Below are positions 11,241 through 24,122 of a DNA stretch of 64,000 nt, one piece after another. Positions within the stretch are counted from its first letter, which is position 1; each line of letters starts with the position of its first letter. The position numbers and the translations under genes are program-made. Source of the DNA: Tetracladium setigerum (taxonomy: Eukaryota; Ascomycota; Leotiomycetes; Helotiales). Below the pieces are notes generated by a model. It saw nothing but the letters and a program-made list of their open reading frames with translations. It was not told where the DNA came from and made no database searches. Location: assembly GCA_031472005.1 (NCBI GenBank), contig PZJY01000007.1, positions 1 through 64,000 on the forward strand. Direction: 5' to 3'.

Positions 11241-11390
11241 GGAACGTATACACTTCGGAATGCAAAGAAGCGATAGAAATATACCCCTTAACTTCAACCG
11301 CCTCTCAACCAAGGAGGGATCCACTTGCAGCCGTTTATCATGATGTTCTTCGTCCCAAACCTTGATTTCATTCACACAACCCTAGAGACA

Positions 11391-11767
11391 TTAATTGTAA
11401 TAGTTGGTCAAAAAGACAACTATATAAGCCACTTGCTCTCCCTTCCTAAAATGTTGCAAAGTCAGTACTCTATATCGCCCTGTACAGCTGAAAGGACCTT
11501 TATAAATATGATAGAAAAGCGGAATCTCACCCAAGGCTCCCACAGACTCAAGAATCCCTACCCTATCGCCCCTGTTAGCCATCCTAATCCCACTCACTCT
11601 CTTCTCATCCGACACATCACTAAAGAGTTCGACAAATAAATGAAATCCATACAATCCCCTTCAAATCTTTCTTTGCTCACCCTCCGAAAAACTTCTCTAA
11701 GTTTCGGTAAAATCTCGTCTACATATCTTGGTGCGATATGAGTAGTGATCATATGCGTCTTCACCAT
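11391..11767 (-). pseudogene. Possible antibiotic-biosynthesis-monooxygenase (ABM) domain remnant
   Basis: From an ATG at 11767 the frame reads MVKTHMITTHIAPRYVDEIL and continues PKLREVFRRVSKE, matching the first strand and helix of fungal ABM-domain proteins (ferredoxin-like dimeric monooxygenases of about 100 residues). The match then fades, and a plausible continuation (FVELFSDVSDEKRV) lies in another frame. The remaining open frame to 11391 does not look like the family. Probably a decayed copy; identity is tentative. Confidence 0.35.
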
Positions 11768-12847
11768 GCGTAGGATGTTTTCACTGGTTTGGAGGTGTTA
11801 TTGTTGAATAATCCTGGAGATGCATTCTGGAGAAAAGATGTCTTATAGGTCGCTTTAGTATCCTTCGCGGAAACTTCGAACGAGGTTGTGGCGATCCGAC
11901 GATTTGGGAATTTGGGCCGCGATTTGGACGGCAAGTGTGTCCAGAAGGAAGGGGTGTGGGACGGAGGTTTGAAGGATGCAGGTAAGTATTTGATTGCGCG
12001 AGGATATATAAACAGTGTGATAGTCTGATGATGAGCGGAATAGGTTGTACAGATCTGGACCTCTTCTCCAACTTATATAGAAAGAGCCCCTGCTTAAACA
12101 GGTCCTCGAAAGGTCATTTTTTAAGAGACCCGACTCTCTTAAACTTCCTATGTATGCAGGCTACTGAAAGCATGTGGGAACTCAAATTGTAGAGGGGGCT
12201 ATTGGGTAAGAGAAATATCGAGCTCAGGCCATTGATAAGGAACCATCATTATTCCTTGTGGCCTTGTGTAAAGATCAGTGGCTAGAGACTATTAAATTAT
12301 TAAGATATATTCTGGCTCGGAAATAGTATACATAAATTGCTCTTTAGGTAGATAGAATTCATACTATTAGCAATTACTTAAATAATCTTTTTATGTAATT
12401 ATTCTAGTATAAATTACTCTGTTTAATTAATACGACTTTTTTACTTCAATAGGGTAAACCCCACGACAACCTCTTTGGTTAGGATATAGTCGTAACAATT
12501 ACCTTGCAAAATTTCAAATGACGCTATCCGTAACGAAGCTACTGTTCTCCCAGGTCTCGTGACGTGGTTCGTAACACGTCGCTGTGAAATTACCTAAGCA
12601 AGCTTATGAAAGCAATATTAAAGTGGCGGTGTGTAACTGGCATTGAGTTTAGTGAGGTGACCGGGATGGAGGGGCTGGCCGGAACAGGGGGTTCGGTGGC
12701 CGGAACAGGGGTGGGAACTTATCACATTTTGGCTTAAACCAAATTCGCATTACTATAAATCTCTGTTCTCCTCAATCCTTATTAACTAAATGGTAGTTTC
12801 CATACAATTCACACGATTTCCAGCGGTTATTGATAGTACGAAGCAGA
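11768..12847. other. Intergenic region
   Basis: Short frames on the minus strand at 11781-12071 have no recognisable features. The segment 12290-12440 is AT-rich. A GGCCGGAACAGGGG-type duplication occurs at 12676-12711. No convincing gene. Confidence 0.45.
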
Positions 12848-14743
12848 ATGTATTATCAATACCTTCTCCGCTTAGTAACTGAAGGACTGCATTTTGCATC
12901 CAGTCTCACAAAAGACGTTTCTTGTCGATGCAGGCCGTGGGAGACATGTTGGCCATCAGAGGAAGAATGGGAAGGTTTCCGCAATTCAATTGATGGAGAT
13001 CTTGTCCGACTACGGCCTGTTGGATCTGTATGTCATGAGCCAACATTCAACCGCAGCGCATGTCACGACCTTCTAGCCATCACAAGTGATAGTGCCTGGA
13101 GGGCTTCACAACCAGGTAAGTCTCTGAGATCTTATACCAAGTCACTTTAAAACCCTATCAAAAACTGACATAATTTTCGACAGGTGCATTACAGGACTGG
13201 GTATGGGAAAGCGGCTCAACTCCGAATGATACCTGCCTGGTTGGAATATCAATCAGCGAGAAATCACCTTGCAACCAAGGCCGAATCCCACTCTACTCTG
13301 CTATTGTTCAGTCAGTTGAAGACATTCAAAAGGCAGTTATATTCGCTAGAGATCGGAACCTTCGCTTAGTGATCAAAAACACTGGGCATGACAGTTCTGG
13401 ACGATCCAGCTCACCAGATTCTTTCCAAATCCACACAAACCACCTGAAAAGGCTACAACACCACGAAGATTTTCACCCAGATGGATCAAACGCAGGGCTT
13501 GGGCCCGCTCTTAGTATCGGCGCTGGTGTGATGCTCATGGAAGCAAACCAGAAGGGTGCTCGGGAGGGCTTCATAGTAATGGGAGGTGAATGCCCAACGG
13601 TGGGTGCTGCGGGTGGGTTTCTTCAAGGCGGAGGAGTTTCTACGTTTCACAGTTACGCAAGGGGACTTGCCGTTGATAATGTGCTTCAATACAAAGTAGT
13701 TGTTGCCAGTGTATGCCTTCCGTTCTTATTTCATTGAGCAGGCAGCTAACGTTGACATTCAGGGAGAACTCGTCACCGCCAATGCATTCCAGAACCAAAA
13801 TTTATTTTGGGCACTGAGAGGAGGCGGAGGCGGCACATTTGGGGTCGTCGCCGAAGCCACAGTCCGGGTCTTTCCAGATGACCCTACCGTGGTCTCTACT
13901 GTATCGATCTCGTTGCCTTCGTCCAGCGAGGGATTATTCTTCACCACAGCTGTGACTGGTCTCTTAACTGTTTTACAAACATTCAACAAAGAAGGCTACC
14001 CTGGTCAATTCCGCGTCTACCCCTCCGTCGATGGGTTTCGCAAGACTGACTTGATGTTGTATTTCACCAATATTACGAGCGAGTCAGACGTGGAAGACCG
14101 TATGGTGACGGAAATCGAATCATTCATAGCCGGAAAGGCTATACCATACATCCTATCAACAAAATTCCATCCACACATCAGCTCTGAGCGCCGAATAGAT
14201 CCAGATATCTACCCTGAAGACCACGGGTTTATTGCAGGAACAGTCCTAGTTCCCGAACGGCTCTTCAACTCCAGTTTCGGGCCATCCCAGATGGCGACGG
14301 CATTCTCAAAACTACCAATGAGGCCAAACGACCTCATATTCACCAGCAACCTGGGAGGCGCTGTGGTTTCGAATAAAGATCTTGCTGATACACCGATGCA
14401 TCCCGCCTGGCGTGACGCAGCGCACTTGATTACCTTTACCCGTAACGTAGAGCGTTCTGTCGAAGGAAAAATAACCGCTCTGGAAGAGTTATCGAAATTT
14501 CAAATGCCGGTACTCTTTTCGCTGGAAGATCCAAACAACAGGGTAGCGTATCGCAATCTAGGAGATCCGAATGAGAAGGACTTTCAGAACATTTATTGGG
14601 GAAGTGAGAATTATAAAAGGTTGTTAGAGATCAAGCGTGAGGTGGATGGAGGGGATTTGTTTATTACTAGGTCAGGGGTAGGAAGTGAGGTTTGGGATGA
14701 GGAGGGGATGTGTAGAAGGAAGAGAGGTAGGATCGAGATTTGA
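12848..14743 (+). CDS. BBE-like FAD-linked oxidoreductase (bicovalent flavin)
   Basis: Berberine-bridge-enzyme-like oxidase of the VAO/PCMH superfamily, typically secreted and oxidising sugars or secondary metabolites with O2. Exons 12848-13115, 13184-13710 and 13763-14743; introns of 68 and 52 nt; 591 residues from the ATG at 12848. Both flavin attachment sites are visible: His in NTGHDSSGR and Cys in GGECPTVGAAGG, followed by FLQGGGVS and the ALRGGGGGTFGVV loop. The C-terminus (NYKRLLEIKREVDGGDLFIT ... DEEGMC) is complete. The mature N-terminal landmark CRCRPWETCWPS is present, but the preceding residues (MYYQYLLRLVTEGLHFASSL) make a poor signal peptide; a missed first exon or a truncated start is possible. 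It lies just before a multicopper oxidase on the same strand. Confidence 0.9.
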
Positions 14744-16688
14744 GGATGTTGTGATCATATGTACAAGGTAGAATATCCCTATTTACTGGGAAAGTACCAC
14801 GCAAGAATAGCAATACAGATCGCTGAGATACTAAGATGTCCATCCGTACTTCCATGCCTAGTTCAGTTCCCCCACCTTTGGCAATTCCTCCAGTTCCATT
14901 CCTGTTTATGGTACTCGCTTCCCCACTAGTACTCTGAGGTATGCGATGTTGTTCTCATTATCACTAGTAGTTGCAATAGTTGAGGGACCAGAAGTAGTGG
15001 GGGGTTTATTATTATCACAATAATCAAAGTCATAAACAACGTAAGCTGTAGCAAACAAATAAAAGTCGGCATTCATGAATATAGTATAATGTTTAAGAGC
15101 GAATAATTCACTTACAGCCGACTATGCTCCTTCACTGTTTTGTCAGAGTCCACAACTACCTAGAAAAATTGCCCGTATTCATCCGTGCTTATTCAGCATC
15201 AAGAAAGATATCTAAAGAGGGAGCGATGGAACGAGAATTATCAGATATTACCATTTCCTTCCGACCTGTTCCGAATGCTTGTATGTCTAGCTAAAGCACA
15301 CATCATCTGTGGGACTGCAGGTCTATCAACCTGATATGCACGTAAAATTTTTCACAGTGATTGAAGTGCAATGCAGTGCAGTGCAGTGCAGCACGCATCT
15401 CATGATCCACGAAATGGAGATGGCGGGAATTGGGTAGATCTCCATTCTATTCCGAAGTAAAATCTCGCGATAAAACTTACGCAGTTAATCATTTGACCTG
15501 ATTTTGGTACTACATCTCCGAGGCTAGATTGTATGAACCCAGATACTTCCCAGCGGGGCTTGAGTCGCGGGACGTAAGGTCTCTCACGATTATTTGTCAA
15601 TTTTCTACACTTGGTTCAGGTTTACTAAGGGCAGGCAGACAGTTTCCAGATGGATCAACCTGCAGAAATCATATTCTATGGGTGTGAGTGTGTAGCATTT
15701 TTTTTTTTCAAGAACAGAGATCTACAGTACCAATAATTATGACACGCGGTTCCAGCTGAAATGTATATTGAGATGCCGTGCTAGGTCCAGTACTGTTGTA
15801 CTTTCTCTTCAAACGGTGAAAGAGTGCCTCAGGTGTCACAAACTTAGGTTAGTGAGACAGTAAATCACTTCGCATGGACAGCTGAAAAAACTAGCCGACA
15901 AATGAGAAGTCATCCCATTATTTAGCTTTTGGTCCAAAAGGATTGGCAATTAACTTTCAGCACAGCTAACCCTGTCAAACTAGCATACCTTAGTTCCGGT
16001 ACTATAGAACTCGGCAACACCTGCTTGATCTTTTGTGCGGCAAGCCTAGACTAGGGTCTGCAGCGGGATCTACGCAGGGTAGTATCGCCGGAGTGTATCC
16101 TTACAATCGCCTCCACCAAATACATGGTCGCGCTGCCACTAAGCAAGGGTTATGGGCCAATTAGGTGAGAGTAAAACTGATTTGTTTGTAACCCTAGTAC
16201 AAGACCCTGCTTAGCGGCAGCACTACGAAGTATTAAGATGGGGGATTAGTAGTAGCATTCGATCAAAGTCTCGGCGAGAGATATACACGAATCCAAGCGC
16301 TAGTATCTGTGGAGCATAATGTGCTGGAACCAAGCACATAGGGTATACCTCCGTACTCTACCTGTTTATCCCAGCCACCCATTATTTCTTGTAGGACCCG
16401 TCATCTTGGTCTCAACACTACCTATGACCTAGATTTCAGTATGACATTCAACTTCAGATTTTGGCATGCAGCAAAAATCATCTTGCATACAGGACTTTTG
16501 GCTCAAGCCGATGGAAGTTTGAGGCACCACCAAGTGCCAAATTCGCAAGTCCCGAGAGACAAGCAGTTCGTGCAATGAATTCAAAGTATCAAACACAGCA
16601 GTTTAAAGTTTGGGGCTTTCGCAACTAACAAAAGAGTAATCTTCTCAAATTTCCTCACCTCAATCCCAAGAAAGAAGAGGCAGGCATA
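14744..16688. other. Long intergenic region
   Basis: About 1.9 kb without a convincing gene. Contains a short (GTGCA)-type tandem tract at 15366-15392. The last ~300 bp serve as the promoter of the multicopper oxidase. Confidence 0.5.
15366..15392. repeat. GTGCA/TGCAG tandem tract
   Basis: Five consecutive near-perfect GTGCA units in a 27-base stretch (GTGCAATGCAGTGCAGTGCA and continuing). Confidence 0.8.
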
Positions 16689-18960
16689 ATGCGTTACTTC
16701 ACAAATCTCCCGACTCTTTTGGCTACCATCGCGGGGCTAACGAGTCTTGCCTCAGCAGCATTAGAGGTTCATAATGAAACTTTCGTCCCGGATGAAGTTA
16801 TACGTGTCACCGCTGCGGAAACAAAACAATCTTGCGTGGTTGAGAAAGAAGTTATCTTGATTAACGGTACCAGCCCAGGGCCTGAGATCAGACTTGTCGA
16901 AGGCAAGACATTTTGGATTAGAGTCTACAATGATTTGAAGCATGAGAATCTTACTATGGTGAGTTTATTCCGGCATTTCATTTGCTCTCCATCATCATAG
17001 CTCCTCCCCTTAGAGCCTTGGCGTCGCTTCGAACTATTCCTGTTCGCATTGTGATAGAGCTTGCTTACTAATTACTTCATCAAAACAGCACTGGCATGGC
17101 CTTACAATGGCAACTGCGCCATTCTCTGATGGTACACCTCTTGCTTCTCAATGGCCCTTCCCTCCCGGTTCCTTCTACGACTATGAGCTCCATGTCCCAG
17201 AAGGATCTGCGGGAACATATTTCTACCACTCCCATATCGGTATCCAAGCAATCGCATGCACAGGTCCCCTATCTGTAAGGAATTTCTTCTTTTCCACTGG
17301 AGCTGCACTTGATTTTGCTCCTGGTTTTTATCCGGATATGAAATAAAGGAAAGGACTAAGAAATCCTAGGTTGTTGAAGCAGAAGATCCTCCATATGAAT
17401 ACGTCGACGACAGGTGGCTTTTCTTCCAAGACGCTTTTCCGACAAACGATTCATATATTCTCGAAGGACTAACTGCCACACCTCAACGATACGATGGCGA
17501 CCAATCGATGGTACTCATTAATGGAAAAGGAGGCGGTCTCCATGATAAGGGAATCGTTTGCAACGAGCCTCTCTCAGTCATCAACGTCCAGGCTGGATTG
17601 ACTTACAGGTTTCGAGTCGTGGGGGCAAGTGCTATATCATTCAATGTATTTGGCATTGAAGGGCACAAAGATCTCGAATTGATTGAAGCCGATGGGTATG
17701 CTAGTTCTTTCTATTTTAGCAACGCTAATTCACTGAGGAAATAGTTCCTACATCGAGAGGTACAACACCTCCTATATTCAAGTTGCTGCTGGTCAACGTT
17801 ACAGCTTTCTCTTTCACGCCTTACCAAAGCCAGAGAAAAAGCGATATTACGTGCAACTCGAGACTCGAGACCATGGTAATCTTTGTCATTCTTACGCCGT
17901 CATAAGCTATGGAACCCGATCCGTTGATGCACTGGGTGTACCAGCCAAGTTCTATCCGCCAGTAGACAGTGTTATAACCCTACCACCACTGGACCGCGAA
18001 TTCCTGGAGTATAAAATTCGGCCCTTGGCCAACAATTATTCCAACCCAGTATATGCAACTGATGATTTCCCAACTGCAGCAGAAGTGACACGAAGAATCA
18101 ATGTCACAGCCCGTCTAGCTTTTATTTCCCCGAACGTCGTCTATCAACTGAATGGCTACCCATGGTTCGAGGAGCATCCAAAGGAACCATACCTCATCTC
18201 CATCATAAAGAACGAGACCCTTGAATTTCCATCGATGGAGCGAGCACTTGCCAATTCCGGGCTCGATCCTATCTCTAGAGCTTTCCCCGCGGAAATAGGA
18301 GAAGTTCTCGAAGTTGTGATTCGGAATACAGCGTCGGACAGAGGAACCATGGATAACCATCCTTGGCACGTTCATGGAGAGCACGTCTGGCATATTGGAA
18401 GCGGGTTTGGAGAATACAATAGTACCGAGAATGAAGCCAAATGGGCGAATTCAACGGGAAAACCAGTGAGAAGAGAGTAAGTTTCTCCATTTGCACACCC
18501 TTTTTCCCGTTTGAGCCTCCACAATGTGGACGTTCAGGGAAGAAGCGTGAAGAAATGGATTAGATGCTGAATTTTACCGTAGTACGATGATGGTCTATAG
18601 AAATGCGACCCGCACAGGTACCCGCGTCCCTGCAGGCACTATGGATGGGTGGACAGCTTGGAGAATAAGAGTAAAGACACCCGGTGTCTGGATGGTTCAT
18701 TGCCACTTGTTGCCACACATGATCTTTGGAATGCAAACTGTAAGTTCTCACACATTCTGAAATTCATTATCAGACCGCAGAAAGCTAATTACTTCCAGGT
18801 TTGGGTTTTTGGGAACCATTCCGATGTCACCAGATTAGTTGGTCAGCCTGATTATAACGGATATCTAAATTTCGGAGGAAGCGTGGTTGGGAATGAAGAC
18901 CACTGGCCCGAAGTGGTACAAAGCGACTCTTATGATAAGTGGGCAGTGGAAACTAATTAA
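16689..18960 (+). CDS. Secreted multicopper oxidase (ascorbate-oxidase/laccase-like)
   Basis: Couples one-electron oxidation of phenolics or similar substrates to O2 reduction in the extracellular space. Six exons: 16689-16958, 17089-17274, 17370-17695, 17745-18476, 18583-18739, 18799-18960; all GT-AG, all phases consistent; 610 residues with no frameshift. Signal peptide about residues 1-23 (LLATIAGLTSLASA). All four copper motifs are present: HWHG, YFYHSHIG, HPWHVHGEHVWHIG and HCHLLPHMIFGMQ. The last, with Pro-His-Met, is the fungal ascorbate-oxidase-like form rather than the HCHIAWH of classical laccases. The intron-4 junction gives RRDTMMVYR, a conserved family segment. The product could modify phenolics made by, or encountered near, the neighbouring oxidase genes. 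Confidence 0.95.
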
Positions 18961-19811
18961 TCAATTTGGGTTACTCTCACCAGGAGAGTTGAGTAGGATT
19001 GTTGGTGCGATGTGGCCTCAGCCCATCTCTGACAGTATGTCCGACATAGCGAGGATCTATCTGTAGATTCGCTTTTCTACTGTCGGACATAGTTTCATTT
19101 CTATCCTAAAAATTAGTTTGATTATTATTTGATCAACTTCAACGTCACTCACTGTCCGTCATCAATTGTTTTGACTGCGGCGAAAAATAACCCGTCATCT
19201 TCTTCTTCTTTCACCCCACTCACGTTGGAACTCAAACTTCCTTTCCGTGACCGTTAAGATGATTTGAATAATTAATGTTCATAGGCGGATTTACTTTTGT
19301 CATTTTCAGATTTCTCGATGCATCTAAACGGTCTTGGAGTCAATATTTGGCTCTCATATTTATGCTAGGAGAGAAAAGCATAACGCACTGAGTATATTGT
19401 CTAATAAAAGAGCTTACTGTATCACACAGACAGTAGTATTGAGTATCTGCTCTTGATATTCGTGTTTATCAGGACAGCCAAGTTCATTTTTTTCTTATCA
19501 CAATTGCAAGAAGCTCACCGTTTGACATTAAGTGGTTGAAAGTGCCAAAAATTCACTTAGCTGAAACTCAATGAGATAGATAGGTTATATGAATGAATGA
19601 AGGAAGGTGAGTTCAGTGATAAGATGTTGGGTTTGATATTTCTCACTAACGCTACATACGGTGCGTTCGAAAAGAAATCCTCGTCCAAGATTCAATCCCA
19701 CGGAGTTATTTCTCATTGTCCATGAAGCCTTAGAAATAAGCAGAAAGAAGGGTAGCAATCAAGAATCACCAAAGCTTAAAAACAACAGGAGTAGGTAAAG
19801 AACGACTAAGC
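18961..19811. other. Convergent intergenic region
   Basis: Lies between the 3' ends of the multicopper oxidase and the carboxylesterase. Holds the hairpin at 19036-19091; otherwise AT-rich with no gene. Confidence 0.5.
19036..19091. repeat. Imperfect palindrome / hairpin
   Basis: Perfect 11-bp arms TATGTCCGACA (19036-19046) and TGTCGGACATA (19081-19091) enclose a second, partial arm pair around GCGAGGATCT and AGATTCGC. It sits about 75 bp after the oxidase stop codon, so it may form in the 3'UTR or be a small inverted-repeat element. Confidence 0.6.
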
Positions 19812-21482
19812 CTAAAGCTCATAATTGGGAGCTGATTCACCGGTGATGGATATCGGGTAAGTGGTCGCACAAGTAGAATCATAAAGATTCGACGCACCGA
19901 GATTCGTCCCCGTGACATTATTGTACGCAAGTCTAATGACAGAAGGCACGAAAGGCGAGTACTGCGGCCATCCATCCTCGTAATGACTCAAGCCCGAGAC
20001 GGGATTTTTCGCAAAGGCTGCCCAGGCACCCTGAACATATGCTCGGATGGAGATCTCTTCTTCGGTATCTGCTGGAATGCCTTGCCCGGTAGGGAGTGTG
20101 TCGAAAATGAAGGGTACTTCCGAGCAGTGGTAGGCGCCGCTGTCAGGCTCGGTCATCAGCCTTGTGTTTGGGAAGTTGCCGAACCAGCGATAGCGCCACA
20201 CGGGGAGATCGTGAGAGGCGCTCATGTTTGCGCGCGCACCAGATGGGCAGGCGAATGTGTTGTTGGCTTGAGCTTCCCAGTGCGGAAGCGTGTCTGTGTA
20301 ATTGCTCAATGCGCTGGCTGGAATGTAGAGGCCGGTTTCAAAGTCGTTGTTGCCAATCAGTAACGGTAGTTGAGCAAAGTTCCCAGCTTTGGCACGGGCT
20401 GGATAGTTGGAAAAGCCGGTGATTTGATCAACGGTAGGCTTGAAAGCGGCGGATCCTTTCGCCTTCAGTAAGTCTACGATGGGTTTCTTCTGCAAACATG
20501 AGAGCAGATCGGCACTGGGTGTGCTGGCATCGCCGCAGCCGAGAGACTTGGAGACCGCAAACCACTTATCAGCATTGTTGGCTGGTAAAGCCTTGCCAAA
20601 ACCAGCAGCGCCGGACTCCATGATCAATGCAGAGACTATGGGGTCATGGGCCCAAGCATATGAGTACGAATCAACCGAGGCCGCGCCAGCTGATTGTCCG
20701 AAAAGGGTGATTCTTGAAAGATCTCCTCCGAACTTGGCAATGTTATCTCGCACCCATTCCACGGCCAGGCGCTGATCGAGGAATCCTGGGTTGTGAATCT
20801 TGGATGCTGGATCTCCATGGAATCCTAGAATGTCTACGCGGTAACTGAAGATAAATGTAAGTTCAGGAATGTCTGGATTGGGTGTCAATAAGCTTACTTT
20901 AGGGTCACAACAATAACATCTTGACCCGCAGCCAGATGTTGCCCGTCATAGAAGGGTACCTGAGTATTGCCATTGGTGTAGCTTCCGCCGTAAACATAGA
21001 CCATCACAGCTTTTTTGTGTTCCCCCCAGCTGGAACCCAAACATTGAGATTGAGACAGTCTTCATCGAATCGCGCTTTGGGATCATAACCGGAGAGAGTT
21101 GCGATTCCTTGAGCCGTCAGATTTGCCAGAGCGACATTGAAATTATTGATATCGTAGTCCCGAGTGGAGAAGGTGGTTACTGATGGACAGGCATACCCCT
21201 ATAAAAAAGGTCTAAGTACTTCGCCTTGAATTGGAGAGGCAAACTCACATTATTGCGGCCATCGATGAGGGTATTGCCTTCATACTTTTTCGGCGGTTGA
21301 AATCTTAGATTGCCAATTGGTGGTTGTCCGAAGGGGATACCGAGATAGGCTGCCACATTGCTCTTGACAGTAGCTGGGTAACCTTGAACTGGTCCGCTAG
21401 ATGTAGAAACCAACAACTCAGGAATACGCAACGCATAAGTATTCGTCGCCCCAAGAACGCACAGAAGATAGACGAGTTTCAT
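19812..21482 (-). CDS. Secreted type-B carboxylesterase/lipase, one-base frameshift
   Basis: Alpha/beta-hydrolase of the cholinesterase family acting on ester bonds outside the cell. Exons 21482-21249, 21198-20898 and 20844-19812; introns of 50 and 53 nt; about 522 residues if the frame is intact. Signal peptide MKLVYLLCVLGATNTYA. The nucleophile elbow is FGQSAGAAS, with EDCLNLNVWVP upstream and the catalytic His in YHCSEVPFIF. In exon 2 the frame is lost at VPAGG: one G seems missing from a run of six (plus strand C6 at 21022-21027), after which EHKKAVMVYVYGGSYTNG resumes in the right frame. All other landmarks are intact, so a base-calling error is quite possible. Convergent with the multicopper oxidase. 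Confidence 0.88.
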
Positions 21483-24122
21483 TTTGTTATGTATGCAGCA
21501 CGGCCGACTGTTGGCTGTGAAAACGGAGAATCTTTGGATGGTGGTTGATGAGAGAGAAATGAAGTTTCTTCCGGAAGATGAACAAAGATTTCATTCTTAT
21601 GGAAACCTATCTACGAAAAACCACTTGTCGTTGAAATCATTTCATTGGTGTATCCAAGTTACTGTACAGATGGGTAAAGGCCGCATTGATCCGAGCCAGT
21701 GTAAGTAATTCATATGAGCTAACAGGGCTCCCATAGGCTATTCTACACATAAGGTTTATAGCGCTGAAGCCTCAATGCATCCATGAAGAGTCTCCGACAC
21801 AGCACCTACCACCAAGGGTTGTGATCGAGATGGTCAATACCTGTACCTTGTAGTACTCGGTAGCTTGATATGAGCAGTAAGCATCGGGTTTGTATGTGTG
21901 GGTTCATGCATCACTTCAGCATGGAGTACAGGTAATAAACGTGATAGACCACTAGCCTCTCTACGGGAAAGCAACTTTTTGTTGATAGTTTAGGTACACA
22001 ATGTGACAAATTTAGTGCCGGTCTTACCCGAAATACGTCCGCTCTAAAACGGCCCAATGTCAACAGATTGGAGCTAACCCATCGTCCGGTGGGACATGGA
22101 CACGATAGCAAAGGTTAAGCGAAGTAAGGGCCGCTAGGACCATAGGGTTAATTTTATGTACCCTGCCCTACAAATTACTTAGTAAGATACATGTTTTCGA
22201 TGAAATCGTTCCCAACACCCCCCTCTTCGCACAATGATATATTACAAAGCATACATCCTCCCATCGACTCCTTCAGGGTCCTTAGATTGGATTTCCGGGT
22301 ATTTTATGGCGCTTGAATTGGTACCAAAACCAAACACAGAATTTAACCTTAGATAACTTTTCACGGTAGTGTAAATGTGAGAGGTCGGAATTGACCCTTC
22401 AGTTAACCCCTCCCCCCACAGTACGTGTAATTGTACTAACTCTACTTTTGTAGAGTAACTTAGAAGCTTACAGTGCAATTTTGTTCTAAACTGTAAGCGA
22501 TCCAACGGGTTCCCTTCTTAGTATGAAGTAAACAGAGCCTGTCAGCGTTGAACTAGCAACTCCACCTCACTTCAGCGTTAGACCCGAAATCGGACTACTG
22601 CACAGATCGATCTGCGTGTATTGGACAAGAATAAGGAATTGGAACATAATGGATACCTATTCAAGATTTAGCGGTTTCTTTGTTTTGGTATTGCAACACA
22701 CAAGAGTAGGTGCTCCCATCTCCTGCAAGTAATTTAGAAATAAGACAGCGGTGTAATGAAATAAGTCGTGTACTGAAAGATGTCGATCACCGCCATTCAT
22801 AGAGCTATCTATGACAAATTATCCCCTCACAGTGACTGGTGGCTGGCTGAGATATGACCGATCAAGATTTGTGCTGAACTCCAAATGGTTGTTCAAGCAA
22901 CTGTTTGCATTATCTAGGATAATGGACAAGAATGAAAACTTCTCCGAACTATTGAATGATTGCAGCAAGCCATCCTTGATTGTCTGAGAGGTGCATAATG
23001 CGAAGAGAAGTACGGCATTTGCCAGAGGTGCAAGTTCTCAGACATGCTTCTTAGCTCGGATCAATTGCATGAAGCGGTCAGTTGTGCTTCGAACGTGTTG
23101 CATGAACGCCTTAGCTAGCAGTCAAAGTCAAGGGTCTTATGTCTCCGATGTCTTAGACACTGGATAGCCTGAGAAAAAAGTAGCCTGGAAATCAACCAGA
23201 GAATTCCTTTAACAATAAACAAGGAAGGAGACGTATGCAAGGAAGACCCCGCCAATGCGAGACAAAGTTTATTCCCAACGTCCTATCAATGTCTGAGATT
23301 ATGAATACCTACAGTGAAGCTAGAGATGCGGGTGAAGAGCACTTGCAGGAACTTTCAAATGATTAATTCATTACCCCGAGCTAGAGTAGTGTTGATAACG
23401 AGCTATATTGTCGCTTATTGCGTCCCGCTATCCCCGCCCTCACTAAGGCCCCAAAGAAGCTAGCATAGGAACGGGACGACCCGGCCCGGACCCCCTGCTG
23501 GGAAAGGTCGGCACTCAGGCCCTAGCGCAGATGTAACCCTACCCCTAAATCAATATCCTGACTCCACTACAATCTACGAAGTACGGAGGTGCAGGACCTT
23601 AAGTATGTAACACCGCCTTGTGTCCGTGCTTGGAATTTGGGGACTGGCAGCGATTTGATTGGTGGCAATTTATTCTACCCAAGAGCGGTGTAACATACTT
23701 TAGGTCCTGTACCTCTGTAGATGACGGTCGACAAGGCAAAGAAGACAGTATCAGTGGGAAGCAATGACATTCTCAGGGTCGGGAAGTAATCCTCTATGAG
23801 ATCCCACTTTAGTAGACACGCTTTGGACGGCTCCTTCTTTCTAGGTCCGAAATCGACAGAAGGTAATCCTAAATTTTAGATACTTATCTGTCCTGACGAC
23901 AAAAGGTCAAATAGCAGTAGAGACTAAATGCAAGATAAATATCACGTCGTTATTGAAGTCCGTGATCTCAAACCAGGGAAATTCCCTAGGTACCCAACAT
24001 AGTATAAGTAATAATTGACGTATTGACATATTGAACAAGAATAAGTTACAAAACGGGGGGCCTCGGTAGATTCGTTCTGAAACTCCATTTGAACAATTTC
24101 TGATTCTCTAGAATTAACCAAA
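21483..24122. other. Long gene-poor stretch
   Basis: About 2.6 kb without a convincing coding frame. It contains one inverted-repeat element (23582-23719) and a GC-rich patch near 23445-23530. The short frames at 21484-21708 and 22242-22505 lack protein character. Confidence 0.5.
23582..23719. mobile_element. MITE-like inverted-repeat element, 138 bp
   Basis: Left arm TACGGAGGTGCAGGACCTTA... and right arm (reverse complement) TACAGAGGTACAGGACCTAA... stay matched for about 37-40 bp through AAGTATGTnACACCGC. The element starts and ends with TA, as after a Tc1/mariner-type insertion, and is too short to encode a transposase. No second copy seen in this window. Confidence 0.6.

Noticed and set aside
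11781..12071. 96-codon minus-strand frame
   Set aside because: Pro/Arg-rich, no recognisable domain, alternative frames equally open.
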